A stretch of 23,664 nucleotides of DNA from an uncultured Collinsella sp. (GTDB taxonomy: Bacteria; Actinomycetota; Coriobacteriia; Coriobacteriales; Coriobacteriaceae): the NCBI GenBank assembly GCA_934675795.1, contig CAKURW010000027.1:1-23664 (forward strand). The letters run 5' to 3'. How positions within the stretch are numbered: the first letter of the stretch is position 1; each line of letters starts with the position of its first letter. The translations under genes and the position numbers were made by a program. Of this stretch, positions 15,671 to 23,664 are shown piece after piece. Under the pieces are notes generated by a model. The model made no database searches. It worked only from the letters and a program-made list of their open reading frames with translations, and was not told the origin of the DNA.

Positions 15671-16579
15671 ATGGTAAAACAGCTGCCAAAGCGCGACCTT
15701 GAGAACGTGGGCCTGGGCGTCACGGGCGCGTGCGTAGCGCTCGTGACGCTTGTCGTTGCCGCGCTCATCTTTATGGTCGCCCAAAAGGGCCTCTCGGCTT
15801 TTGTCAAGGACGGCGTCTCGGTCGTCGAGTTTTTCACCGGCACCAAGTGGGACCTGGCCAACACGGCCGAAAACGGCCTGCCTTATACCGGCGCCCTGCC
15901 CCTGATCGTCACCTCGTTTGCGGTCATGGTGCTCTCCACGCTCATCGCGCTGCCCATCGCCATCGGCTCTGCCATCTTTGCGGTCGAGATTAGCCCTAAG
16001 TTTGGCTCCAAGGTCTTTCAGCCGCTCATTGAGCTTTTGACCGGTATTCCCTCGGTCGTCTTTGGCCTGATTGGCTTTCACGTGGTCGTCGGCCTTATGA
16101 AGAGCGTTTTCCACGTGAGTACGGGTCTGGGCATCTTGCCCGGCGCCATCGTGCTGGCTGTCATGATTCTGCCGACCATGACCACGCTTTCGGTCGATGG
16201 CCTGCGCGCCGTGCCCGACGGCTACCGCCAGGGCTCGCTCGCGCTGGGCTACACCCGCTGGCAGACCATCTGGCACGTGGTGCTCAAGTCCGCCATGCCG
16301 TCGCTCATGACCGCGGTTATCTTGGGCATGACCCGCGCCTTTGGCGAGACGCTCGCCGTGCGCATGGTCATCGGCGGCATCGAGGCCATGCCGACGTCGC
16401 TGCTGTCGCCGGCTTCGACCATCACCACCACGCTCACCACGTCCATGGCGGTTTATGCCGAGGGCTCGGCCCAGGACGATGTTCTGTGGGCACTCGGCCT
16501 GCTGCTGATGGGCATGAGCCTCATCTTTATCCTGATCATCCACCTTATCGGCCGCAAGGGGGCGAAGGCTCGTGGCTAG
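15671..16579 (+). CDS. pstC: Phosphate ABC transporter permease PstC
   Basis: One of the two membrane subunits of the phosphate importer. The 302-residue product has about six predicted membrane helices (first: VGLGVTGACVALVTLVVAAL; last: LLLMGMSLIFILIIHLI) and the binding-protein-dependent permease loop, seen as GYRQGSLALGYTRWQTIWHV, which contacts the ATPase. The order PstS-PstC-PstA-PstB is conserved here. ATG 15671 has GGAAAGG upstream. Its stop codon overlaps the GTG start of pstA by eight bases, implying translational coupling. Confidence 0.94.
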   Translation: MVKQLPKRDLENVGLGVTGACVALVTLVVAALIFMVAQKGLSAFVKDGVSVVEFFTGTKWDLANTAENGLPYTGALPLIVTSFAVMVLSTLIALPIAIGSAIFAVEISPKFGSKVFQPLIELLTGIPSVVFGLIGFHVVVGLMKSVFHVSTGLGILPGAIVLAVMILPTMTTLSVDGLRAVPDGYRQGSLALGYTRWQTIWHVVLKSAMPSLMTAVILGMTRAFGETLAVRMVIGGIEAMPTSLLSPASTITTTLTTSMAVYAEGSAQDDVLWALGLLLMGMSLIFILIIHLIGRKGAKARG

Positions 16580-17494
16580 CACGCGCATCCATATCGACGA
16601 GGCGAGACTCGGGCGCGTCCAAAGGCAGGACCGCATCGCCACGGGCGTGCTGGCGGCAATCGTCGCCATCGTCATGCTCATCGTCGTCTCTATGGTGGCC
16701 TATATTCTGTTCGAGGGCATCTCGACGCTGTTCCAGCCGGGCTTTCTCACGCAGCCGTCGCGCGCCAACGGGACCCAGGGCGGCGTGCTCTACCAGCTGT
16801 TCGACTCGTTCTATCTGCTGTTGATCACCCTGGTCATCTCGGTGCCCATCAGTCTGGGCGGAGCGGTCTTCCTGGTTGAGTACGCGCCGAACGGCCCTAT
16901 CCGCGACATCGCCTCTACCGCCATCGAGACGCTGTCCTCGCTGCCTTCCATCGTCGTCGGCATGTTCGGCTTTCTGGTGTTCTCGGTGCAGCTGGGCTGG
17001 AAGTACTCCATCATTTCCGGCGCTGTCGCGCTCACCATGTTCAATATCCCCATTCTGGTACGCGTGATCCAGCAGGCGCTCGAGGACGTGCCGCAGGCCC
17101 AGCGCGATGCGTGCCTGGCCATGGGCCTCACCCGCTGGGAGGCCACGCTGCACATCCTGATCCCCGAGGCCATGCCTGCCATCGTGACGGGCATCGTGCT
17201 TTCGGCCGGTCGCGTGTTTGGCGAGGCCGCAGCACTGCTTTTTACCTCGGGTATGAGCTCGCCGGTTCGTCTGAACTTCTTGAGCTTTAACCTGTCGAGC
17301 CCCACCTGCGCCTGGAACGTGTTCCGCCCCGGCGAGTCGCTCGCCGTGCACATCTACAAGATCTATGGCGAAGGCAGCCCCGAGGCCCAGCAGATTGTTT
17401 GGGGCACCGCGGCGCTGCTGATGATTTGCGTGCTGCTGTTTAACGTAATCGCCCGCATTGTGGGCAAGCAACTGGCAAGGAAGATGACGGCCGA

Positions 17495-17498
<4 letters not shown>
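16572..17498 (+). CDS. pstA: Phosphate ABC transporter permease PstA
   Basis: The second membrane subunit of the phosphate channel. The 308-residue product has a first helix at about residues 20-42, a periplasmic-side loop and five further hydrophobic segments. The coupling loop reads AQRDACLAMGLTRWEATLHI. ETLSSLPSIVVGMFGF is a hallmark of PstA. The gene starts at GTG 16572 inside the end of pstC, with only a weak GAAGG upstream, consistent with coupled reinitiation. It ends in an ATGA overlap with pstB. No frame disruption is seen. Confidence 0.94.
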
Positions 17499-18367
<869 letters not shown>

Positions 18368-18423
18368 TCCGGGACATGCTTGAGGCCCGCGGCGGCCACG
18401 GTTGCCACGGGACTGATTGGAGA

Positions 18424-18460
18424 GGCGGGTCATCTCTTTTGGGAGATGGCCCGCCTTTTT
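18424..18460 (+). terminator. Intrinsic terminator of the pst operon
   Basis: GGCGGG-t-CATCTC (18424-18436) pairs with GAGATG-g-CCCGCC (18443-18455), with a six-base loop and a TTTTT tail (18456-18460). A textbook Rho-independent terminator 57 bases after the pstB stop. Confidence 0.92.
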
Positions 18461-18489
18461 GTGTCGTGTGCGGCCCGCCTTTTCGCTGC

Positions 18490-18495
18490 TATTAT
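18490..18495 (+). promoter_or_regulatory. Candidate -10 box for the ABC-F operon
   Basis: TATTAT lies 36 bases before the ABC-F start codon and downstream of the pst terminator. A matching -35 is not evident (TGTGCG at 17 bases). Tentative. Confidence 0.35.
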
Positions 18496-18530
18496 GGACA
18501 ACGTTGAATTTCTACGAAGGAGCAGGGCAT

Positions 18531-20387
18531 ATGGCGATTCTTTTGGGATGCGATTCCGTCAGCCTAGAGTTTCCCACCAAGCATATTTTCGATAGCGTGA
18601 CGCTCGGCGTGGGCGAGGGCGACCGTATTGGTATTGTCGGTAAAAACGGCGACGGCAAGTCGACGCTGCTGAGCGTGCTCGCCGGCACGCTGGAGCCCGA
18701 CGACGGCCGCGTGACGCATCGTCGCGGCACCACGATCGGCCTGCTCGGCCAAAAGGACCAGCTTGTCGACACCGACACCGTGCACCATGCCGTCGTGGGC
18801 GACACGCCCGAGTATGAGTGGGCGTCGAGCCCCCGCACGCGCCAGATCCTCGCCGGTCTCATTAGCGATGTGCCCTGGGAGGGCACGGTGGGCGAGCTTT
18901 CGGGTGGCCAGCGCCGCCGCGTGGACCTCGCGCGCCTGTTGATCGGCGACTACGACGTGCTCATGCTCGACGAGCCCACTAACCATCTGGACATGCGCAC
19001 CATCAACTGGCTTGCACGCCATCTTAAGGCTCGCTGGCAGCGCGGTCAGGGCGCGATGCTCGTGGTCACGCACGATCGCTGGTTCTTGGACGAGGTTTGC
19101 ACCAGCATGTGGGAGGTCCACGACGGCCAGGTCGATCCCTTCGAGGGCGGCTACTCCGCATATATCCTGCAGCGCGTGGAGCGCGACCGCATGGCCGCGG
19201 TTACCGAGGAACGCCGTCGCAACATGGCGCGCAAGGAGCTCGCGTGGCTGAGCCGCGGCGCCCAGGCGCGTTCCACCAAGCCCAAGTTTCGCGTTGATGC
19301 CGCTCGCGAGCTGATCGCCGACGTGCCGCCCGTGCGTGACGAGCTGGAGCTCAAGCGCCTCGCCGTGAGCCGCCTGGGCAAGCAGGTTATCGATGTGGTC
19401 GACGTGGACGCCGGCTATGCGGATACCGATGGCGCGCCCAAGCAGGTGCTCTCTGACGTGACCTGGCTCATTGGTGCGGGCGACCGCTATGGCCTGCTGG
19501 GCGAGAACGGTGCCGGCAAGTCGACGCTGCTCGACGTGATCCAGGGCAAGATTGAACCCACGCGCGGCCGCGTGAAGATTGGCCAGACAGTGCGCTTTGG
19601 CGTGCTGTCGCAGCAGCTCGAGGAGCTCGAACCCTACATGGGCGACACGATCCGCGAGGTGCTCGGCAACTATAAGAAGTACTACGTCATCGACGGCAAG
19701 GAGACTTCGCCCGAGAAGCTCTGCGAGCGTCTGGGCTTTACGACGCAGCAGCTCTGGAGCCGCATCGGCGATCTTTCGGGCGGCCAGCGCCGTCGCCTGT
19801 CGCTGTTGCTGACGATTCTGGACGAGCCCAACGTGCTCATCCTGGACGAGCCGGGCAACGACCTGGATACCGACATGCTCGCGATTGTCGAGGACCTGCT
19901 GGACGGCTGGCCCGGCACGCTGATCCTGGTGACACACGATCGCTTTTTGATGGAGCGCGTGACCGACCAACAGTGGGCACTGCTCGATGGCCATCTGACG
20001 CATATGCCCGGCGGCGTGGACCAGTACCTGCGCCTGTGCAACGCTACCGCCGAGGGCGAGCCCGTAGGCGCGCCGAGCGCTAAGACCGGCACGTTCGACA
20101 CCGGTGCGGCGGCTGCTGCCGACAAGCCCAAGTCGAGCGGTCAGCCCAACGGCCTTTCCAACGCCGAGCGTCAGAAGCTCCGCCGCGAGGTGAGCTCGCT
20201 CGAGCGCAAGATGGAGACACAGCGCGCCCGCGTGGAGGAGGCCGAGGCCGCCATGGCCCAGGTCGATCCCACCAACTACACGGCGCTCGGCGAGCAGCAG
20301 GCAAAGATCGACGAGGCTCACGCCGCCATGGACGAGCTGGAGATGGCGTGGCTCGAGGCGAGCGAAAAGCTCGAGGGCGAGGAGTAG
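18531..20387 (+). CDS. ABC-F family ATPase, Uup-like
   Basis: ABC-F proteins carry two ATPase domains and no membrane domain; they bind ribosomes or, for Uup, affect branched DNA intermediates and ribosome function. The 618-residue product has Walker A GKNGDGKST (37-45), signature LSGGQ (123-127), DVLMLDEPTNHLD (142-154), a linker with RKELAWLSRGAQARSTK (234-250), then GENGAGKST (324-332), a second LSGGQ and LILDEPGNDLD. The linker motif and the C-terminal coiled coil (about 545-618, KLRREVSSLERKMETQRAR) match Uup rather than EttA. ATG 18531 has AAGGAG eight bases before it. It is cotranscribed with the HAD gene six bases later. A role in antibiotic protection cannot be excluded from sequence. 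Confidence 0.9.
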   Translation: MAILLGCDSVSLEFPTKHIFDSVTLGVGEGDRIGIVGKNGDGKSTLLSVLAGTLEPDDGRVTHRRGTTIGLLGQKDQLVDTDTVHHAVVGDTPEYEWASSPRTRQILAGLISDVPWEGTVGELSGGQRRRVDLARLLIGDYDVLMLDEPTNHLDMRTINWLARHLKARWQRGQGAMLVVTHDRWFLDEVCTSMWEVHDGQVDPFEGGYSAYILQRVERDRMAAVTEERRRNMARKELAWLSRGAQARSTKPKFRVDAARELIADVPPVRDELELKRLAVSRLGKQVIDVVDVDAGYADTDGAPKQVLSDVTWLIGAGDRYGLLGENGAGKSTLLDVIQGKIEPTRGRVKIGQTVRFGVLSQQLEELEPYMGDTIREVLGNYKKYYVIDGKETSPEKLCERLGFTTQQLWSRIGDLSGGQRRRLSLLLTILDEPNVLILDEPGNDLDTDMLAIVEDLLDGWPGTLILVTHDRFLMERVTDQQWALLDGHLTHMPGGVDQYLRLCNATAEGEPVGAPSAKTGTFDTGAAAAADKPKSSGQPNGLSNAERQKLRREVSSLERKMETQRARVEEAEAAMAQVDPTNYTALGEQQAKIDEAHAAMDELEMAWLEASEKLEGEE

Positions 20388-20393
20388 GCGAGG

Positions 20394-21164
20394 ATGATCA
20401 AAGCCGCGTTTTTCGATATCGACGGCACGCTGCTGAGTTTTAAGACCCACCAGATTCCGGCGTCGGCGCAGCGGGTGCTCGACAGCTTTCGCGAGCAGGG
20501 GATCGCGTGCGTAATCGCCACGGGTCGCCCGACCTACCAGATGCCGGATTGGCTGTTCGACCTGGGTTGGGATGCGTACATTACGCTTTCGGGTCAGCAC
20601 TGCTTTGATGCCGAGGGGGTTTACCGCAGCTGTCCGATCGATCCGGACGACGTTGCGGTGATCGTGGACCAGGTGGCGCAGGGGTGCTATGACTCGCTGT
20701 GCATGCAGGGCGAGAACTCGTTTGTGAACCGCCTGTCCGAGCGCGTGGTGACGGCTGGCAGCAACGCGGGAATCGTCTATCACGAGGAGCCGTTTGAGCA
20801 CGCCTTTGACGCACCGGTCTACCAGTTTTGCGCCTTTGTTGATCCGGCCGACGAGCATGTCGTGACCGATGCCGTGTCGCATTCGCTCACCACGCGCTGG
20901 TGCGACCTGTTCTGCGACATTATTCCCGCTAACGGCGGCAAGGACCTGGGTGTGGCGGCGACGCTGGAGCGCCTGGATATCGACGCGAGCGAGGCGATCG
21001 CCTTTGGCGACGGCGAGAACGACCTATCGATGTTTTCCGCCGTGGGCACGAGCGTGGCCATGGGTAACGCACAGGACACGGTGAAAGCTGCGGCGACCTA
21101 TGTGACGACTGCCGTGGACGACGACGGCATCTACAACGCTGCGAAGCACTTTGGACTCGTGTAG
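20394..21164 (+). CDS. Cof-type HAD-IIB family phosphatase
   Basis: A 256-residue haloacid dehalogenase phosphatase with a C2b cap, usually acting on sugar phosphates or nucleotide-derived phosphates. Motif I is FFDIDGTLLSF (Asp8, Asp10), motif II ATGRPTYQ, the Lys of motif III lies in NGGKDLGVAATL, and motif IV is FGDGENDLSMF followed by SVAMGNAQDTVKAAA, the Cof signature. ATG 20394 lies six bases after the ABC-F stop; AGGAG at the end of the ABC-F gene is its ribosome binding site. It is the end of this operon and is followed by a hairpin with a T-rich tail. Confidence 0.93.
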   Translation: MIKAAFFDIDGTLLSFKTHQIPASAQRVLDSFREQGIACVIATGRPTYQMPDWLFDLGWDAYITLSGQHCFDAEGVYRSCPIDPDDVAVIVDQVAQGCYDSLCMQGENSFVNRLSERVVTAGSNAGIVYHEEPFEHAFDAPVYQFCAFVDPADEHVVTDAVSHSLTTRWCDLFCDIIPANGGKDLGVAATLERLDIDASEAIAFGDGENDLSMFSAVGTSVAMGNAQDTVKAAATYVTTAVDDDGIYNAAKHFGLV

Positions 21165-21170
21165 CTGCGG

Positions 21171-21224
21171 GCCGGCACCTGGCACCTGGGGACACTCCTT
21201 GCGGGGCGTCCCCATTTTGTTTTC
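21171..21224 (+). terminator. Terminator of the ABC-F operon, within a GGCAC-TGGGGAC repeat
   Basis: GGGGAC (21188-21193) pairs with GTCCCC (21208-21213), followed by ATTTTGTTTTC. The 5' part, GCCGGCACCTGGCACCTGGG starting at 21171, is a copy of the dispersed repeat at about 1507-1553 and 4846-4879. Here the repeat appears to supply half of a working terminator. Confidence 0.6.
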
Positions 21225-21244
21225 GTCCCGCACGTTTTGTGAAA

Positions 21245-21306
21245 CACGGCTAACTTTTAGGCAAAGTAGTAAGACATGGGCAACTTTTGCGGTAAAGTTA
21301 GCCGTG
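21245..21306. promoter_or_regulatory. Inverted-repeat operator upstream of the metalloregulator
   Basis: CACGGCTAACTTT (21245-21257) and AAAGTTAGCCGTG (21294-21306) are perfect 13-base inverted repeats with a 36-base centre. Related half-sites recur between and after them: GGCAACTTTT (about 21280) and AAGGCTAACTAGC (about 21318). Clustered GGCTAACTTT half-sites 46-107 bases before the start codon are what an autoregulated DtxR/MntR-type gene would show, though the motif is not the textbook 19-base DtxR box. Confidence 0.55.
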
Positions 21307-21351
21307 GAAAGTATCCAAAGGCTAACTAGCAATCATCGCGAAAGGCGGCCC

Positions 21352-21741
21352 ATGGCCCTACGTGAATCCGGAGAAGACTATCTCGAATCGATCTACGTTC
21401 TGTCGGAACGTCAGGGCATCGTGCGCTCGATCGACGTTGCGGAGTACCTCGGCGTAACCAAGGCGAGCGTCTCTAAAGCCATGGCGACGCTGGAGAACAG
21501 CGGCTATGTCGAAATGGGCAAGCGCGACGTTCATCTGACGGAGCGTGGTCTGGAGGTCGCTCGCCAAATGTGGGAGCGTCACTGCTTTTTCGTGGGGCTG
21601 CTAGAGGATGCGGGTGTTTCGGCTGAGGTCGCGTCGCAAGAGGGCTGCCACATGGAGCACTGCCTAAGCGAGGAAAGCTTCGAGAAACTGAGGGCGATGC
21701 TGAACCGGGGCGAGGCGACGGGCCAAGCGGCGGAATCCTAA
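21352..21741 (+). CDS. DtxR/MntR family metal-dependent transcriptional regulator
   Basis: A 129-residue regulator that should bind DNA when loaded with divalent iron or manganese and repress metal-uptake genes. It has an N-terminal winged helix (about 5-65, recognition helix TKASVSKAMATLE) and the metal-sensing dimer domain. It lacks the SH3-like third domain, as MntR does. Aligned by eye, likely ligands are Asp9 and Glu12 (MntR Asp8, Glu11), His77, Cys99, Glu102 and His103. Cys99 is the DtxR/IdeR-type residue where MntR has Glu99, while Asp9 is MntR-like where DtxR has Met10, so the site is a hybrid. ATG 21352 has GAAAGG six bases upstream. It is convergent with the metal ATPase gene. Confidence 0.88.
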   Translation: MALRESGEDYLESIYVLSERQGIVRSIDVAEYLGVTKASVSKAMATLENSGYVEMGKRDVHLTERGLEVARQMWERHCFFVGLLEDAGVSAEVASQEGCHMEHCLSEESFEKLRAMLNRGEATGQAAES

Positions 21742-21761
21742 CGAACCCCCAGTAGCGCGGA

Positions 21762-21802
21762 GTTCGCGCAAAGCGCGAACCAGCGACCGGGACCAGCGGT
21801 CC
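21762..21802. repeat. Two short hairpins after the metalloregulator gene
   Basis: GTTCGCGC (21762-21769) pairs perfectly with GCGCGAAC (21773-21780) around AAA. GGACC (21790-21794) pairs with GGTCC (21798-21802), followed by TTTCGG. The second could be a weak terminator. The layout, small hairpins before one very long hairpin, resembles the composite repeats after queA and the dehydrogenase, but the sequences differ. Confidence 0.5.
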
Positions 21803-21877
21803 TTTCGGCCAAGTCCATTTCAGCAAAGGAACCCCGCCAGCAAGCGATGCCCAAGAACTGCCACCTACGTCACCGCA

Positions 21878-22004
21878 GGCCGGGGCCGGGTTTGGTTTTG
21901 AAAACACTCCACAGCGCGAGGCCCGCCTTTCCGTTGCTCCGCAGGAGCAGGAAAGACGGGCCTCATGCGCGAGGACGTTTTCAAAACCAAGCCCGGTCCC
22001 GGCC
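21878..22004. repeat. 127-nt long hairpin between convergent genes
   Basis: The outer arms are 28 bases each: GGCCGGGGCCGGG with TTTGGTTTTGAAAAC (21878-21905) pairs fully with 21977-22004, allowing two G-U wobbles. Inside, GCGC pairs with GCGC, GAGGCCCG with CGGGCCTC, CTTTCC with GGAAAG, and the apex is TGCTCC-GCA-GGAGCA. It ends 16 bases before the ATPase stop codon. Its position suggests a transcription barrier or an RNA processing site between two converging genes. No T-run flanks it. Confidence 0.75.
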
Positions 22005-22020
22005 GGACAGTCCACGAACG

Positions 22021-23664
22021 CTACAGGTTCTTGACACCCATCGCGCGCATGGCATTCAGGATGGCGATAATCGCCACGCCTACGTCGCCGAACACGGCAA
22101 GCCACATGTTGGCGATGCCCAGTGCCGCAAGCACCAGAATCAGCAACTTAATACCCAGCGCAAAGATGATGTTCTGCCAGACAATCGCCATGGTCTTGCG
22201 TGCCACGCGGATCGCGCGGGAAATGTTGGACGGCTTGTCATCCATGAGCACGACGTCCGCCGCCTCAATTGCGGCGTCCGAGCCCATGGCGCCCATGGCG
22301 ATGCCCACATCGGCACGGGTAAGCACGGGTGCGTCGTTGATACCGTCGCCGACAAAAGCGAGCTTGCCCTTGCCGTTCTCGCTCGCAAGCAACGCCTCAA
22401 CACGCTCGACCTTATCGCCCGGCAGCAGCTGCGCGTGGAACTCGTCGAGACTGAGTTGCTTGGCCACAGACGCCGCAACCTCCTCGCGGTCGCCCGTGAG
22501 CATGACGGTGCGCTTGACGCCGGCGGCGTGCAGGTCGCTGATCGTCTGCTCGGCATCGGCCTTGACGGTGTCGGCAATTACAATGTGGCCGGCATAGATG
22601 CCATCGACCAGCACGTGAAGGATCGTACCGACGACCTCGCAATTGGGCGCTTCGACGCCGGTCGCTGCGAGCATCTTAGCGTTGCCGACGACGACGTGCC
22701 TGCCGTCGATGTTCGCCGTCACGCCATGGCCCGCGTCGTTGGTGGAGTCGCTTACGCGCTTGGGGTCGAGTTCGCCCTGGAAGGCGGCGCGCACCGACTG
22801 CGCGATGGGATGATCGGAGAATGACTCAGCGAGGGCTGCGACCTCAAGCAGCGATTGCTCGGTATAGCCGGCTTCGGGGTGTACTGCCACGACCGAGAAC
22901 GTGCCGTTGGTGAGCGTGCCGGTCTTGTCGAAGACGACGGTGTCCACGTCGGCGAGCGTCTCGAGGTAGTTAGAACCCTTGATGAGAACGCCCAGCTTGG
23001 AGGCGCCGCCGATGCCGCCAAAGAAGCTCAGCGGGACGCTGATCACGAGCGCGCACGGGCAGCTGACGACCAAGAAGGTCAGGCCGCGCAGGATCCAGTC
23101 GGACCAGGCGCCGGTGATCAAGCCGCCGCCGAGCGCGAGTACCGCGGCCGCGCCGGTGACGGCGGGCGTGTAGACGCGGGCGAAGCGCGTGATGAAGTTC
23201 TCGGTGCGCGCCTTCTTTTCGCTGGCATTTTCCACGAGCTCCAGGACGCGTGCGACGGTGGACTCGCCAAAGGGCTTGGTGGTGCGCACGTGGATGAGGC
23301 CCGTCATGTTGATGCAGCCGCTGATGATATCGTCGCCGGACTTGGCGGGGCGGGGGACTGACTCGCCCGTGAGCGCGGCGGTATCGAGCTGTGTCTCGCC
23401 CTCGACGATGACGCCGTCGATAGGCACGCGCTCACCGGGCTTGACCACGATCACGGTGCCGACGGCGATGTCATCGGGGAAGACCTGCTCGAGTGTGCCG
23501 TCGGGCTGCTCGACGTTAGCGTAGTCGGGCGCGATGTCCATCATGGCACTGATCGACTTGCGGCTCTTGCCCACGGCGTATGCCTGAAACAGCTCGCCGA
23601 CCTGGTAGAACAGCATGACGGCGGCGCCTTCGGCCATGTGCGGGTCGGTGTCGGGGAAGAGCAC
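22021..23664 (-). CDS. Heavy-metal translocating P1B-type ATPase (5' end beyond the window)
   Basis: The gene enters from beyond the window's right edge; 547 or so C-terminal residues are present and the true start is not. It should pump a soft or transition metal across the membrane using ATP. In the visible part: a membrane segment (HMAEGAAVMLFYQVGELFQ), actuator motif TGES (99-102 of the visible peptide), the channel motif SCPCALV, the phosphorylation site DKTGT, SDHPIA with the P1B-specific His-Pro, and GDGINDAP. The last helices contain FGDVGV, the Asp of the Zn/Cd/Pb (ZntA/CadA, P1B-2) subgroup, so zinc or cadmium is the best guess. N-terminal metal-binding domains cannot be judged. It faces the DtxR/MntR-type gene, which may or may not regulate it. 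Confidence 0.93.
   Translation of the reverse strand: MLFPDTDPHMAEGAAVMLFYQVGELFQAYAVGKSRKSISAMMDIAPDYANVEQPDGTLEQVFPDDIAVGTVIVVKPGERVPIDGVIVEGETQLDTAALTGESVPRPAKSGDDIISGCINMTGLIHVRTTKPFGESTVARVLELVENASEKKARTENFITRFARVYTPAVTGAAAVLALGGGLITGAWSDWILRGLTFLVVSCPCALVISVPLSFFGGIGGASKLGVLIKGSNYLETLADVDTVVFDKTGTLTNGTFSVVAVHPEAGYTEQSLLEVAALAESFSDHPIAQSVRAAFQGELDPKRVSDSTNDAGHGVTANIDGRHVVVGNAKMLAATGVEAPNCEVVGTILHVLVDGIYAGHIVIADTVKADAEQTISDLHAAGVKRTVMLTGDREEVAASVAKQLSLDEFHAQLLPGDKVERVEALLASENGKGKLAFVGDGINDAPVLTRADVGIAMGAMGSDAAIEAADVVLMDDKPSNISRAIRVARKTMAIVWQNIIFALGIKLLILVLAALGIANMWLAVFGDVGVAIIAILNAMRAMGVKNL

Noticed and set aside
14629..15864. 411-residue - strand open frame opposite pstS
   Set aside because: A shadow of the extreme C-ending codon use of pstS; Asp/Gly/Leu-rich with no domain.
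18564..20882. 772-residue - strand open frame across the ABC-F and HAD genes
   Set aside because: It spans two clearly real genes on the opposite strand and shows no family motif; an artefact of high GC.
21847..22824. 325-residue + strand open frame opposite the metal ATPase
   Set aside because: It crosses the 127-nt hairpin and then mirrors the ATPase gene; no motif.

Overview
The window is GC-rich bacterial DNA with tightly packed genes, mostly with clear AGGAG-type ribosome binding sites. Gene content and style (Tat-type PstS lipoprotein, PepV-like M20 peptidase, Uup-like ABC-F protein, DinJ/YafQ module, strongly C/G-ending codons) suggest an anaerobic gut actinobacterium of class Coriobacteriia, plausibly Collinsella or a relative. 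This is inference from style; there is no rRNA or other diagnostic marker in the window.

Layout. 1-5.0 kb: queA (+), a tail-anchored coiled-coil protein (-) and a short-chain dehydrogenase (+), then tgt (+) at 5.0-6.2 kb. QueA and Tgt both belong to tRNA queuosine synthesis, and the two unrelated genes between them are bracketed by two direct copies of a composite intergenic repeat of about 245 nt. 6.4-7.1 kb: a LOG-family nucleoside-monophosphate phosphoribohydrolase-like gene. 7.1-10.9 kb: a visibly lower-GC accessory block with a DinJ/YafQ toxin-antitoxin pair and, convergent to it, a 984-residue primase-helicase fusion of the type seen in TOTE conflict systems. 11.2-14.4 kb: degV (-), then a phosphoglycolate-phosphatase-like HAD gene and a PepV-like dipeptidase (+). 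14.7-18.4 kb: pstSCAB, a complete phosphate ABC importer, ended by a strong terminator. 18.5-21.2 kb: an ABC-F (Uup-like) gene coupled to a Cof-type HAD phosphatase. 21.3-23.7 kb: a DtxR/MntR-type metalloregulator facing a heavy-metal P1B ATPase that runs off the window.

The most unusual content is in the gaps. Two hairpins of about 100 nt have unrelated but self-complementary stems and an identical apex, with conserved flanks: the pattern expected of a structure-conserved RNA or DNA element. A second family of three palindromes of about 70 nt (arms AGTTGCGGTG / CACCGCAACT) lies just past gene ends and looks like terminators spread as repeats. A third, 127-nt hairpin separates the metalloregulator from the ATPase. 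No rRNA, tRNA, CRISPR array, transposase or integrase was found.
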